DNA from: Bacteroidetes bacterium 46-16
GTDB taxonomy: Bacteria; Bacteroidota; Bacteroidia; Chitinophagales; Chitinophagaceae
Length of the DNA: 64,000 bases
Reading direction: 5' to 3'
Assembly (NCBI GenBank): GCA_001897835.1
Contig: MKUN01000025.1
Coordinates: 1-64,000 of the forward strand
Below, one piece after another: positions 34,478-44,189 of this stretch (the stretch's first letter is position 1; the number at the start of each line of letters is the position of its first letter). The position numbers and the translations under genes were made by a program. A model generated the notes under the pieces. That model searched no databases. It had not been told where the DNA came from and worked only from the letters and a program-made list of their open reading frames with translations.

Positions 34478-35809
34478 TCAGATCACCTTCCCCTTCCAGC
34501 GGCCGCTCCTCAGGTATATGAATGAGGCAATGAACAGGCTGCTCCAATACACGAACTCAGACACCCAGGCCCATTGCAGCGAACTATGCCCCCGCTCTAT
34601 TACCAGGTAGCAGTAGGTAAGGTAGGTGCATACACAGGCTATTTCCACAAACAGGTTAACCAATGTATTGCCTGTGCCCACCACACCGTTAAATGCCACA
34701 GTAGATATAGACATGATGAGCGTAGCCAGCACTATGATCCTGAGGCTGGGCACAGCAAAATTCACAAGCGCTTCATCGGTACTGTAAAGGCGCAGGAAGG
34801 GGTGTGCGAATACCAGCAACAGCAGGCACAATACCGCTGTAAAGCCCAGGCTAAGTTTAGCCACTTTGATGATGGTGCCGATGACACGGCTTTGTTTGCC
34901 CTGCCCGATCACATTACTCACAATAGTATTGCAGGTAGCGGCAAATGCCCAGGTGACCACACCCACGATACCGAATATGCTGCGCAGTATTTGCGATGCG
35001 GCAAGTTGCTGCCGCCCCAGGTGCTCCACAAAAATGAAAAATACCTGCCAGCCCCCTATGCTGAACAAGAACTGTATGATGAGCGGCGAGGCCACCTTCA
35101 GCGTGCGGCGTGACAATTTGAAATCGAAACGGGCATATTGCTGTATAGGATAACGTTCATAAAGCCGTTTGAAGTAGAATATGCCGTACATCGTGGCACA
35201 TGCGGTGAACTCACCGATGATGGATGCTACAGCTGCACCCGCCAGGCCCCACTCGGGGAAACCGAAATGGCCGAATATCAGTGCATAATCGAAAAAGATA
35301 TTCACAATAGCCCCCGCCACCGATCCATAGATAAGGTAGCGTGTCTGGTGTATGGAAATGAAAAAAGAATTGGCGATCTGGCTCAGCATCAGGAAAGGCA
35401 GTCCCCAGACCCTGAGGTATAGAAAATTGATGGTGAGCTCTATATTATCGCTATCGTGCAGGCTGAGCCCGAAAATGATGGGTGTAGCCCATAGCGATAG
35501 CATCATAAGGCCCAGCGCGAACATGCCTGAAAGCATGATACCGTTGATGAACACACGCGCAAGTCCCCTGTCATCATCCTCACCGGCCCTGCGGGCCATC
35601 TGCACCTGCATGCCGCTGCTGAGCCCGTAGCCTATCATGGAAATGATGAGGTAAAAAATGCCGCTCACACCATTGACCCCCAGTTCCCGTTCACCAAAGC
35701 GCCCCAGGAAGGCCGTATTGGTCAAGAAGCTTATCTGCGGCACCAATATGGCAAGGGATATAGGCGCCGCCAATTTTATAATATCTCTATTTGTAACCGC
35801 TACGCGCAC
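34478..35809 (-). CDS. MATE family efflux transporter
   Basis: The 443-residue membrane protein has about 12 transmembrane helices in two related halves (first starting IIKLAAPISLAILVPQISFL, second LKVASPLIIQFLFSIGGWQVFF). LGRFGERELG and the following segment are typical of MATE transporters, which export cationic compounds using Na+ or H+. The frame starts at GTG (minus strand, 35807-35809); no upstream ATG is in frame, and the next candidates lie inside the first helix. Substrate unknown. Confidence 0.88.
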   Translation of the reverse strand: MRVAVTNRDIIKLAAPISLAILVPQISFLTNTAFLGRFGERELGVNGVSGIFYLIISMIGYGLSSGMQVQMARRAGEDDDRGLARVFINGIMLSGMFALGLMMLSLWATPIIFGLSLHDSDNIELTINFLYLRVWGLPFLMLSQIANSFFISIHQTRYLIYGSVAGAIVNIFFDYALIFGHFGFPEWGLAGAAVASIIGEFTACATMYGIFYFKRLYERYPIQQYARFDFKLSRRTLKVASPLIIQFLFSIGGWQVFFIFVEHLGRQQLAASQILRSIFGIVGVVTWAFAATCNTIVSNVIGQGKQSRVIGTIIKVAKLSLGFTAVLCLLLLVFAHPFLRLYSTDEALVNFAVPSLRIIVLATLIMSISTVAFNGVVGTGNTLVNLFVEIACVCTYLTYCYLVIERGHSSLQWAWVSEFVYWSSLFIASFIYLRSGRWKGKVI

Positions 35810-35872
35810 ACCTGTTTATTATCCGGGCTGCAAGTTATATCATTCAGGCGGTCTTATGCTGTTTTTAATAAA

Positions 35873-36802
35873 ATGAACTTATCCACCGCATGCCCCGCAA
35901 AACTTGAAGAGCATATGCGTGTATTGTCGCAAAATTATTCTATAATTGTGTGCGTATCTATGACGGAGATAAGTAATACTAATCTGAGCCAGCAGGTCTA
36001 TAATGTGCACGGTGGCGATTCCCTGTACAACCAGGTATCGCGGGTCTTGTGCGTGCTTATGCCCAGGGCCCTTACTATTGCAGGATTCAGCGAGCATGGC
36101 GACCTGCTGATGATACGTTACAGCGACTATCAAAAGAACCTCCCGGCCTGGATACTCGATTTTTTCGAGCACCAGTTCATCAATGAGCCCCTTCTTTCCG
36201 ATCCGCATAAGGTCACTTCGGCCTTTATAGCGGGCGAGAAGGGCATGGTAGTACCCGATGTTTTATATAATGAGACTACGGCCGAGGAGTGGATGAAAAG
36301 TATATACTTTGTAGAAGGCAATGAGCTCATCAGCAAACATCACCTGCGCGAGGATAAGGCCAACTATCTGTATGCATGGCCCGGCACGATCAAAAGTCTT
36401 ATGACCCGGTATTTTGCCAATGCGCGCATATTGCCTTTTGCCGCTTACCAGTTTTACAAACCCTATAAATCAGAATGCTCCCTGCAATGCTGCATTACAG
36501 GCGAGCATGTATATGGCACATTGTACAACAACCGCATGCTGCACTGGCACCAGGTGTTCCCTTACGACACACCTGAAGATATTGCCTACCACATAAGACT
36601 GCTCTGCCAGCAAAACGATATAGATCCCCAGCGTATGGGCTTGCAATGTACCATGACCAATAAAGGGCTGGCAGGGGTAGTCAATGAACTGGCACAATTT
36701 TTCCCCGACCTGAAGGACGGCACAGGTAATGTAGGCACCAACGACCGCAACTGGACGGGCACTATTTACTTGTTACAACAGCTTTACGCATGCGCATTGT
36801 AG
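35873..36802 (+). CDS. DUF3822 family protein
   Basis: The 309-residue protein matches DUF3822, a Bacteroidota-specific family with an actin-like two-lobed pattern of unknown function (for example YNQVSRVLCVLMPRALTIAGFSEHGDLLMIRYSDYQ near the start and HVYGTLYNNRMLHWHQVFPYDTPEDIAYH later). As in other Bacteroidota it sits directly upstream of rsmD and coaD and overlaps rsmD by 13 bp, so the three are probably translated from one mRNA. Confidence 0.87.
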   Translation: MNLSTACPAKLEEHMRVLSQNYSIIVCVSMTEISNTNLSQQVYNVHGGDSLYNQVSRVLCVLMPRALTIAGFSEHGDLLMIRYSDYQKNLPAWILDFFEHQFINEPLLSDPHKVTSAFIAGEKGMVVPDVLYNETTAEEWMKSIYFVEGNELISKHHLREDKANYLYAWPGTIKSLMTRYFANARILPFAAYQFYKPYKSECSLQCCITGEHVYGTLYNNRMLHWHQVFPYDTPEDIAYHIRLLCQQNDIDPQRMGLQCTMTNKGLAGVVNELAQFFPDLKDGTGNVGTNDRNWTGTIYLLQQLYACAL

Positions 36803-37335
36803 GCGGCACATTCAGCGGGCGCAGGTTTAGCCCGCCAACCAACACCCCCGCAAGACCCACTACCGATATTGCAAAAGAGGGCCTCTTCAACATCCTGTAC
36901 AATATGATGGATATCGAAGGGGCCAGGACATGCGACATCTTCGGCGGCACAGGCAGCATAAGTTATGAACTGGCATCGAGGGGCGCGGGAGAACTGGTAC
37001 TGGTGGAGCGCGACCAGGGTAATATCAATTTCATAAAGAAAACAGCCAAAGAACTGGGCATCAGCGACAAGCTGCATATCATAAAAGGCGACGTGTTCAA
37101 ATTCATGAAGCAGAACACCGAGCAATATGATTTTATCTTTGCCGGGCCGCCTTATGCCCTGCAAAATATCGACCACCTGCCCATGCTGGTCTTCGAAAAG
37201 AATATGTTGGCGCCAAATGGTATATTTGTACTGGAGCATACGCCCCGGAACGATTACCAGCACCATCCCCATTTTAAAAGGATGAAAAATTACGGCACTA
37301 CTGTTTTTACATTCTTCACACAAGCAGCTGAGTAA
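36790..37335 (+). CDS. rsmD: 16S rRNA (guanine966-N2)-methyltransferase RsmD
   Basis: The 181-residue Rossmann methyltransferase begins MRIVGGTFSGRRF, the diagnostic RsmD start. The SAM-binding loop is DIFGGTGSISYE (49-60) and the acidic residue of strand 2 is in LVERDQ. The catalytic (D/N)PP(Y/F) motif reads AGPPY (118-122), so the expected Asp is Gly119 (codon GGG). RsmD methylates G966 of 16S rRNA; the altered motif may be a lineage feature or may lower activity. It overlaps DUF3822 and is followed 3 bp later by coaD. Confidence 0.9.
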   Translation: MRIVGGTFSGRRFSPPTNTPARPTTDIAKEGLFNILYNMMDIEGARTCDIFGGTGSISYELASRGAGELVLVERDQGNINFIKKTAKELGISDKLHIIKGDVFKFMKQNTEQYDFIFAGPPYALQNIDHLPMLVFEKNMLAPNGIFVLEHTPRNDYQHHPHFKRMKNYGTTVFTFFTQAAE

Positions 37336-37338
37336 CAC

Positions 37339-37797
37339 ATGCAACGTATCTGTTTATTTCCCGGCACTTTCGATCCCATAACCCTTGGGCATATCGACAT
37401 TATTGAGCGGGCCGTTTCCCTGTTCGACAAACTGGTGATTGGCGTGGGCATCAACTCTTCCAAGCAGCCCATGTTCAGCATAGAGCAGCGCACGGAATGG
37501 TTCAAAGACATCTTTCAAAATGAACCGCGTATAGAAGTGGCAGGCTACGAGGGCCTCACCGTCAATTTCTGCAAAACGATAGGGGCCAATTATATTCTGA
37601 GAGGTATTCGCTACGTCAGCGACTTTGAATACGAAAAGGCCATTGCTGATATGAACCGTATGCTGGAGCCGGGCATCGAAACCCTCTTCCTTACCTGTTC
37701 CCCGGATTATTCCACCATCTCATCCACATTGGTACGCGACGTTATCCGCAATGGTGGCGATGTGAGCAAGTTCGTGCCCAAAGAAGTAAAGTTTTAA
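37339..37797 (+). CDS. coaD: Phosphopantetheine adenylyltransferase
   Basis: The 152-residue protein has the nucleotidyltransferase start FPGTFDPITLGHIDII with the T/HxGH motif, RGIRYVSDFEYE for phosphopantetheine binding, and the KMSK-like ISSTLVRDV. It makes dephospho-CoA in the fourth step of CoA synthesis. It is the last gene of the DUF3822-rsmD-coaD run and is convergent with the DUF1232 gene. Confidence 0.95.
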   Translation: MQRICLFPGTFDPITLGHIDIIERAVSLFDKLVIGVGINSSKQPMFSIEQRTEWFKDIFQNEPRIEVAGYEGLTVNFCKTIGANYILRGIRYVSDFEYEKAIADMNRMLEPGIETLFLTCSPDYSTISSTLVRDVIRNGGDVSKFVPKEVKF

Positions 37798-37799
37798 GG

Positions 37800-38108
37800 T
37801 CAGCGCCTCCGCCCCATTGCTTTGTGCCTGTTGTACCGCTGTGTCTCAGCACCCAGGCGTTTAAGCAGCAGGTATAGCACAAGGCCATCATCTATCCAGC
37901 CCACAACAGGTATATAATCAGGCAGCAGATCGAAGGGGACCACAACATAAATAAGACAAAACACGATGCCCCCTGTGGTGACAAGGGACATCCTGTAACG
38001 CCCTTTGAAGACGTCGCTGAGCATTTGCCATAAAGTTCTGCGGCTTTGAAATAAATGTGCAAGATGTTTAACAAGCTTCACATGCCGCGCAGGTATAGAT
38101 TTCGGCAT
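37800..38108 (-). CDS. YkvA family (DUF1232) membrane protein
   Basis: The ATG at 38108 gives 102 residues (a TTG two codons upstream is ignored). It has the DUF1232 core VFCLIYVVVPFDLLPDYIPVVGWIDDGLVLYLL: a single hairpin of hydrophobic helices with the invariant PxDLLPD...GWxDD motif. Function is unknown, although related proteins occur in many phyla. It lies 2 bp from the coaD stop, tail to tail. Confidence 0.85.
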   Translation of the reverse strand: MPKSIPARHVKLVKHLAHLFQSRRTLWQMLSDVFKGRYRMSLVTTGGIVFCLIYVVVPFDLLPDYIPVVGWIDDGLVLYLLLKRLGAETQRYNRHKAMGRRR

Positions 38109-38179
38109 ATCCAATCAATTCTTTACTGCAAAAGTACCCCGCTTTATGTTGAGGTAATGTTAAACAAGGCTTGCCGATA

Positions 38180-39025
38180 TTACTTTAACAGGTAGTTCTT
38201 AGGTATCGAAAACGGGAACTCAAGTACCCGGTCAAAATCCATGTTGGTGTAGTTCATGTCCAGGAAATATTGCATCCCTGCATTCGACATGTTGATGGCC
38301 CGGCTGAATGCGAACAGGCGGTTATCGGCCATTACATAATTACCATACTGTATCATGGCCTGCGGGCCACCGGCCTTTTTATCACGAAACTGCTCACTGC
38401 GTATCGTGCTGTCGGTCTTATTATAGGTCACCTGCTGTATGTAATCCGGGTTATCGGCCTGTATGGACCACGCACCGGGAAAGCTAATGGCGTCGGTCAC
38501 ATTGTTCGACTTACTGAGCACATTGCCCACGATGATATTTTGCAATACCGTATAGTCCATTGGTGTTGGCAACAGGCTCTCAGCCTGTCTCATGGTCATC
38601 ATCGTCACCGATTTTTCCAGGTAATTCACCATCTTGAAACTATCCGGAGTTATATAGATGCGTGCCACCTGCACAATGCCTCCCAGTGCAGTTGCCGATA
38701 CCCATATGACCTTGTCCTTCTGTATCCGGATATTGGCCGTAAAGTCCTGCTTCTGGTCGCCCGACTCGTAATGCATACGTGCTTTGCCTGCAAAGGTCTT
38801 ATAATCGATCTCACGGTTCCATATCGGCAGCAGGCTGTCTATCAGTTGTTGCTTCTCCGCAGTTATCTGTCCCGGTTTTATTGCTTTTGCAACTGTGTCC
38901 AATGGATGGTTCACGATAGAGGTATCCACCTTCCTTTTCTTCTGTGTTGCTTTCTTACCCAGCCGGCAAGCCGGCAGGCAACATACTGATACCGCCAAAA
39001 CAATTACCGCAAACACTTTATTCAT
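38180..39025 (-). CDS. DUF4292 lipoprotein
   Basis: The ATG at 39025 begins a lipoprotein signal ending CCLPAC (about 14-19); the product has 281 residues. The DUF4292 domain (FAGKARMHYESGDQKQDFTANIRIQKDKVIWVSATAL...EVARIYITPDSFKMVNYLEKS-like) is a LolA/LolB-related half-barrel, so it may carry or receive lipids or lipoproteins in the envelope. It overlaps the TPR gene by 8 bp. In many Bacteroidota the next gene is an M23 murein hydrolase; here the strand continues instead into the DUF1232 gene. Confidence 0.87.
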   Translation of the reverse strand: MNKVFAVIVLAVSVCCLPACRLGKKATQKKRKVDTSIVNHPLDTVAKAIKPGQITAEKQQLIDSLLPIWNREIDYKTFAGKARMHYESGDQKQDFTANIRIQKDKVIWVSATALGGIVQVARIYITPDSFKMVNYLEKSVTMMTMRQAESLLPTPMDYTVLQNIIVGNVLSKSNNVTDAISFPGAWSIQADNPDYIQQVTYNKTDSTIRSEQFRDKKAGGPQAMIQYGNYVMADNRLFAFSRAINMSNAGMQYFLDMNYTNMDFDRVLEFPFSIPKNYLLK

Positions 39026-40751
39026 ACAGCTTCTTATCTTTAATTTTTTTATCCAGTTCAGGGGTATCATTACCTTTTTCCTTTGCCTTCTTCCATTGCT
39101 CAATAGCTTTATCTGCATCGTTCAGCTTATAGTATATGTCGCCTATATGCTCATACAAAGTAGCGTCAGCATTGCCTTTACTGTCGTTTATAGCTTTTTC
39201 TATATACTTTTTGGCCTCTTCATACCTCCCTTTCTTATACAGTATCCAGCCATAGGTATCCAGGTAGGTAGGCTCCTCAGGGCGCAGCTCCAGCGAGCGT
39301 TTCGACATCTTTTCAGCCTCATCGAGTCTTATGCCCCGCTCCGACAGGTAGTAACTGTAATTGTTCAGCATCGTGGCATCATCGGGCTGTAGCGCTATAG
39401 CTTTCGAATAGCTGCTGTCCGACTGTGTATATTGTTTATCCAGGTAATAAAGATCACCCAGTGTAGAATACATCTCGGCAAGCAGGCCCACATTATTTTC
39501 AGGTTGCAGGTCTATAGCACGGTTGATGGCATTCGCAGCTTTGCCGTATTCCTTTTTGTTCAGGTGGCCCAGGCCATTCATAAAGTGGGCCAGCGCCTGG
39601 TTGGGGAAAAGCCTGATCACTTTTTCGCTGTAATAGATCAGCGAATCAGCGTCCTTTTTTGCCGTATATGCAGACAACAGGCGTTGCCACACATCAAAGT
39701 GCGACTGGTCTATCGCCAGTGAGCGTCTGAATTGTGCTGCTGCGGCCTTCGGTTCGCCCTCCATTACCAGTACCTGGCCGTATATGTCCTGCACCTGTGC
39801 ATTTTGTGGATGCAATTCAGCAAGCTTACCCGCTATCTGCAGCGCTTCCTTTTTCTTCAGGCTGTCATCACCCGCCTCCTGCATCAACTCTATCAGCATA
39901 CCCATCTGCGATTCTGCATCCAGGTCTTTATTCGTCACCAGTTTTTTCAGGTATTCGGTATACTTTACCGTATCATTTGTGCGCCTGTAGTGTTCTGCAA
40001 TACCCAGCTGTATATCCGGATCGTCAGGCAGTTCTTCCTGCGCCTTTTTGAATATCTCCATTGCCTTTGCCGGCTCCTTATTGTTCTCATACAGCTCTGC
40101 CAGCAATACATAATAGCGCCCATCGCCCGGGTTATTGTCTATCAGTTGCTGGGTTACTTTCGCCGCATTGTCCAGGTCATTCATCCGCAGGTATATCTGC
40201 TGCTTTTGCTGCAGGTAGGCATCATCGTCGCCTGCTTTCTCTGCCAGCTTATCCAGCATGGCCAGGGCCTCATTATGCTTGCCCGCCCGCTCATAGAGCA
40301 GGGCTGCCTTTAGCATATAGTCCTTATTCTCTTTTTCTTCTTTAGCCAGCTGGCTGTATATAACTGCGGCTTCTTCATACTGGTTATCTATCGCCAGTAT
40401 ATTGGCATATTGGTCTTTATACCACTTATTTTTATCATTAAGGGCTATTGCCTTTTTGATATACTCTTTGGCCTTGCCAATATTCTTATCCCGGGCATAC
40501 AACTGGGCAAGATCGTAATACGGTGCTGCTTCACCGGGCTTTATAGCCACCACATCCTGCAACAATGTCATAGCCAGCTTATCATCATCCAGCATACGGG
40601 CCTTTATGGCATCGTAATAGATAGAATCGGCCCGCTCATCGTCGGTGATCATGGGCATCTTCAGGTCCTGCCCTTTCGATGAGAAAAAGGCACAGGCTGC
40701 AAGCAGTACTGATATTATATGATAAATGCCGCGCAGGCTCCTCAGGCTCAT
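39018..40751 (-). CDS. Tetratricopeptide-repeat periplasmic protein
   Basis: The 577-residue protein has a signal peptide (about 1-27) and at least ten TPR motifs of 34 residues between about 55 and 560 (for example AAPYYDLAQLYARDKNIGKAKEY, and AEMYSTLGDLYYLDKQYTQS). TPR arrays bind other proteins; in this gene neighbourhood the partner is probably part of envelope biogenesis. Its ATG overlaps the stop of the nucleotidyltransferase as ATGA and its 3' end overlaps DUF4292, so translation is coupled across three genes. Confidence 0.88.
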   Translation of the reverse strand: MSLRSLRGIYHIISVLLAACAFFSSKGQDLKMPMITDDERADSIYYDAIKARMLDDDKLAMTLLQDVVAIKPGEAAPYYDLAQLYARDKNIGKAKEYIKKAIALNDKNKWYKDQYANILAIDNQYEEAAVIYSQLAKEEKENKDYMLKAALLYERAGKHNEALAMLDKLAEKAGDDDAYLQQKQQIYLRMNDLDNAAKVTQQLIDNNPGDGRYYVLLAELYENNKEPAKAMEIFKKAQEELPDDPDIQLGIAEHYRRTNDTVKYTEYLKKLVTNKDLDAESQMGMLIELMQEAGDDSLKKKEALQIAGKLAELHPQNAQVQDIYGQVLVMEGEPKAAAAQFRRSLAIDQSHFDVWQRLLSAYTAKKDADSLIYYSEKVIRLFPNQALAHFMNGLGHLNKKEYGKAANAINRAIDLQPENNVGLLAEMYSTLGDLYYLDKQYTQSDSSYSKAIALQPDDATMLNNYSYYLSERGIRLDEAEKMSKRSLELRPEEPTYLDTYGWILYKKGRYEEAKKYIEKAINDSKGNADATLYEHIGDIYYKLNDADKAIEQWKKAKEKGNDTPELDKKIKDKKLYE

Positions 40752-41755
40752 GATTGTGTAGAGAAATCACCAAGACTCAATTCTCCTGGCTTTTCAGTGT
40801 AAATTACGTTTTTACCTAATAAAGAGTTCTCGAAGCCTGCATTTTTAACAACCGTTTGCGCCTGTATAATGCTGTTCGATATCCGTGAATCGGCCACTTG
40901 TACACCGTCTTCAAGCGATACGTAAGGGCCGATCACCGAGTTGATCACCACTACATTCTCGCCGATAAAACAGGGCGCTATGATCACCGAATTGTCTATT
41001 TTGGCAGTTGTTGCCAGCATTTGCTCTTTATCTTTCTTTATATCCAGTATCCTTTGGTTGGTGTACACGGTCGCATCCTTATTACCACAGTCCAGCCACT
41101 CATCCACCTGGTCCATATAAAATTTCACACCGGTATTCAGCATATGCTCCATGGCATCTGTTATCTGGTACTCGCCCTTCAGCTTTATATCTTCATCTAC
41201 CAGGCGCTGCAGTTCTTTTCTCAGCCCCTCACCATCACGGAAATAATATACACCTATGATCGCCAGGTCTGATACAAATTCTTTAGGCTTTTCCACAAAA
41301 GCCGCTATCTCATTATTTGCAGTAAGTTTTACCACACCGAAGGCCGATGGGTCATCCACGCGCTGTGTCCACACGATTGCATCCTTGCTGGTATCTATGC
41401 TAAAGGTTGCTTTGAATAACGTATCGGCGAAGGCGATGAACACGTTGCCCTTAAGGCTATCTGCCGCACAGAGTATGGCATGTGCCGTGCCCAGTGCCTG
41501 CTCCTGGTAACATATCCGGCCTTTTGCACCCAGCGCTTCAGCTACTTTGCAAAGGTGGGCTTCCACCTCTTTGCCAAAACCCGGCCCTATGATGAAGGCT
41601 ATCTCATCCACCTTTTCATTGCAGGTGGCCACTATATCTTCCACAAGGCGCTGCACTATGGGTTTGCCTGCAATGGGTATCAATGGTTTGGGAGTGGTCA
41701 ATGTATGCGGGCGCATTCTTTTGCCCATACCCGCCATCGGAATAATTATGTTCAT
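40748..41755 (-). CDS. Sugar-phosphate nucleotidyltransferase
   Basis: The 335-residue protein has the nucleotidyltransferase signature IIIPMAGMGKRMRPHTLTTP with PKPLIPIAGKPI, FAFADTLF-type Mg site (IAFADTLF), and EWLDCGNKDA. The C-terminal third is a left-handed beta-helix-like region (VIIAPCFIGENVVVINSVIG). It belongs with glucose-1-phosphate thymidylyltransferase-like enzymes; the sugar is unknown. It lies in a dut-nucleotidyltransferase-TPR-DUF4292 run conserved in Bacteroidota. Confidence 0.9.
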   Translation of the reverse strand: MNIIIPMAGMGKRMRPHTLTTPKPLIPIAGKPIVQRLVEDIVATCNEKVDEIAFIIGPGFGKEVEAHLCKVAEALGAKGRICYQEQALGTAHAILCAADSLKGNVFIAFADTLFKATFSIDTSKDAIVWTQRVDDPSAFGVVKLTANNEIAAFVEKPKEFVSDLAIIGVYYFRDGEGLRKELQRLVDEDIKLKGEYQITDAMEHMLNTGVKFYMDQVDEWLDCGNKDATVYTNQRILDIKKDKEQMLATTAKIDNSVIIAPCFIGENVVVINSVIGPYVSLEDGVQVADSRISNSIIQAQTVVKNAGFENSLLGKNVIYTEKPGELSLGDFSTQS

Positions 41756-41804
41756 GAATCTTTCTTATTTGTAATTATATTATACTGATAAGGCCATGCT
41801 TTCA

Positions 41805-42245
41805 CTAATGCGTGCCCGAGTGCCCGAAACCTCCGGCACCCCGTTCTGTCGTTTCCAGTTCTTCTTTTAATATCCATTCCGCCCGCTCATGCCTGGCGAT
41901 CACCATTTGCGCTATACGCTCGCCATCGCTAAGTTCCTGTACCTCCGTACTGAGGTTGATGACCGGAACCATTATTTCACCCCGGTAATCGCTGTCGATA
42001 GTGCCGGGTGTATTCACGAGGCTGATACCACGCTTAATGGCCAGCCCGCTGCGGGGCCTTATTTGCGCTTCATACCCTTCGGGCAGCGCTATAAACAAAC
42101 CGGTAGGTATCAGCTTTCGCTCCATGGGTTGTAAACTTACAGGCTCCTGCAGCCATGCCCTCAGGTCCATACCTGCCGATCCTTTTGTCTGGTATTCAGG
42201 CAGTTGATGCGGCGATTTGTTAACAATAGATATATCTACACCCAT
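41805..42245 (-). CDS. dut: dUTP diphosphatase
   Basis: From the ATG at 42245 the protein has 146 residues. All five trimeric dUTPase motifs are present: AGMDLRAW (1), PRSGLA (2), [13 protein letters not shown] (3), GERIAQMVI (4) and [10 protein letters not shown] (5). It hydrolyses dUTP to dUMP, keeping uracil out of DNA. A perfect -7 box lies 12 bp upstream. It is the first gene of the minus-strand run that ends with DUF4292. Confidence 0.95.
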   Translation of the reverse strand: MGVDISIVNKSPHQLPEYQTKGSAGMDLRAWLQEPVSLQPMERKLIPTGLFIALPEGYEAQIRPRSGLAIKRGISLVNTPGTIDSDYRGEIMVPVINLSTEVQELSDGERIAQMVIARHERAEWILKEELETTERGAGGFGHSGTH

Positions 42246-42256
42246 AAATATGTGCG

Positions 42257-42264
42257 CAAAGGTA
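42257..42264 (-). promoter_or_regulatory. -7 promoter element of dut
   Basis: On the minus strand TACCTTTG, a perfect TAnnTTTG, 11 bp before the dut ATG. Confidence 0.6.
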
Positions 42265-42468
42265 AGCAGCAATCTATAAAAAATACTACCCCTTTTCCTG
42301 CAATGGCAGCTATAAAAGTATACATAGCCAGTGGCAATGTTTTTATACTTATTGTTAAAGCTTGATTACATTATTATTAATACCCATCCAAATACTGAGG
42401 AAAAGCAGGCAGGAATAGTTAATTTTGTACACTGTTAAGATATAAAAAAATATTAAGGCGAAAGGGAA

Positions 42469-44022
42469 ATGGCATTGTTAGGAAATCTTATTGCACGTTC
42501 ATTGGAAGTGAGGAAGAAATTCCGCCTCCCCGTGGCATCACCTATTACTTACCAGCGGCACACACTCCGCCAGTTGCTCGAAAGAGGGCAATACACCACA
42601 TTCGGAAAACATTACGGTTTTGAAAATATACTTGGGCAGGAAATAGATTTTGTAAAAGCCTTCCGCGAGCGCGTACCTGTTTATACCTACAACGAGATGT
42701 ATAAACAATGGTGGTATCGCTGCCAGGAAGGAGAAGAAAATGTTACCTGGCCGGGTAAGGTAAAATATTTTGCCCTCAGCTCCGGCACATCCGAAGCCGC
42801 CAGCAAGCACATACCTGTTACGCAGGATATGATACGCTCCATCAAGAAGGTAGGCTTCAAACAGCTCTACAGCATGACCGATTTCAAGGTTCCCGCTTCG
42901 GCTTTTGGCAAGGGTATCCTGATGCTTGGGGGCACTACTTCCCTCTTTGAGCGGGGCGAATATTATGAGGGCGACATGAGTGGCATAAGCGCCAAGAACA
43001 TGCCTCGCTGGATGTCGTCCCTGCTGTATAAGCCGGGTCAGCGCATATCGCGCCGTCCCAAATGGGAAGACCGCATCAAGCATATAGTACGCAATGCCCG
43101 CAAGTGGGACGTAGGCACTATATGCGGTGTGCCTGCATGGGTGCAGATCGTGCTCGAAGAGGTCATCAAATACCATAATGTAAAGAACATACACGAGGTA
43201 TGGCCCAACCTTACCATTTATATACATGGCGGAGTGTCTTTTGAGCCTTACCGCGAAAGCTTTAAGAAACTGCTGGGCAAGCCCATCAGGTTCATAGAAA
43301 CTTATATGGCCTCTGAGGGCTCCTTCGGTTTCCAGGCACGCCCGGGCGCTCCCGGTATCAAGCTCGTGCTCAATGCAGGCATTTTTTATGAGTTCGTGCC
43401 CTTTACACCAGAGAACTTTGATGAAGATGGCAACCCCAAGGCCAATCCCCTCACCTATACCATTGATGAGGTAAAAGAGAATACCAATTATGCAGTGATG
43501 ATAAGCACCTGTTCGGGTGCATGGCGCTACGTGATCGGCGATGTAGTGCGTTTTGCCAATGCAAAAGAATACGAGATCATCATAGTAGGCCGTACCAAAC
43601 AATTCCTCAGCCTCTGCGGTGAGCATATGTCTGTGGACAATATGAACAAGGCGATAGACACCGTAGCTAAAAAACTGAACATCACGATCCGCGAGTTCAC
43701 TGTGGCAGGCTTTAAATATGATAACCTTTTTGCCCACCGCTGGTATATAGGCTGCGACGATCCCAATGTAGATGCGGGGGAAGTACGCCAGCTCCTCGAC
43801 GATACGCTTTGCAAGATCAACGATGACTATGCCGTGGAGCGCACATCGGCCCTCAAAGAAGTATTTGTAGAGATCATACCCAACAAGGTATTTTACGATT
43901 ACCTGCGCAATAAAGGCAAGGAAGGTGCTATGAATAAATTTCCCCGTGTACTCAAAGGCCAGCAATTACAGGACTGGGAAGCTTTTGTGAGCAAACAGGG
44001 ACTGATGTTACACCACAGCTAA
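42469..44022 (+). CDS. GH3 auxin-responsive-promoter family (acyl-adenylate) protein
   Basis: The 517-residue protein is a bacterial GH3 homologue: GQYTTFGKHYGFENILG and FVKAFRERVPVYTYNEM at the start, the ATP-binding motif ALSSGTSEAASKHIPVT at about 103-119, then YMASEGSFGFQ, YEFVPF and the hinge motif VIGDVVRFANAKEYEIIIVGR with FLSLCGEHMS. Plant GH3 enzymes adenylate a carboxylate and link it to an amino acid; bacterial members are widespread in Bacteroidota and uncharacterised. It has no partner gene here. Confidence 0.9.
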   Translation: MALLGNLIARSLEVRKKFRLPVASPITYQRHTLRQLLERGQYTTFGKHYGFENILGQEIDFVKAFRERVPVYTYNEMYKQWWYRCQEGEENVTWPGKVKYFALSSGTSEAASKHIPVTQDMIRSIKKVGFKQLYSMTDFKVPASAFGKGILMLGGTTSLFERGEYYEGDMSGISAKNMPRWMSSLLYKPGQRISRRPKWEDRIKHIVRNARKWDVGTICGVPAWVQIVLEEVIKYHNVKNIHEVWPNLTIYIHGGVSFEPYRESFKKLLGKPIRFIETYMASEGSFGFQARPGAPGIKLVLNAGIFYEFVPFTPENFDEDGNPKANPLTYTIDEVKENTNYAVMISTCSGAWRYVIGDVVRFANAKEYEIIIVGRTKQFLSLCGEHMSVDNMNKAIDTVAKKLNITIREFTVAGFKYDNLFAHRWYIGCDDPNVDAGEVRQLLDDTLCKINDDYAVERTSALKEVFVEIIPNKVFYDYLRNKGKEGAMNKFPRVLKGQQLQDWEAFVSKQGLMLHHS

Positions 44023-44080
44023 TGCTGCGGGTGCATGAACTTGCAACAAATTAAGAATACGGTATCCATAGGCTAACTTA

Positions 44081-44088
44081 TAATTTTG
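44081..44088 (+). promoter_or_regulatory. -7 promoter element of histidine kinase gene
   Basis: TAATTTTG fits TAnnTTTG and would give a leader of about 95 nt before the GTG at 44190. No TGA-N6-TCA dyad lies at the offset seen for the other promoters of this cluster. Confidence 0.45.
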
Positions 44089-44189
44089 TTTATTTTTAGT
44101 CCGTATAATGCGGGGATACTTAAACAAAATTCCAGCATACACACAGAGGCCATATTATAGGCATGGGATAACAAACCAGTATATCCGGG

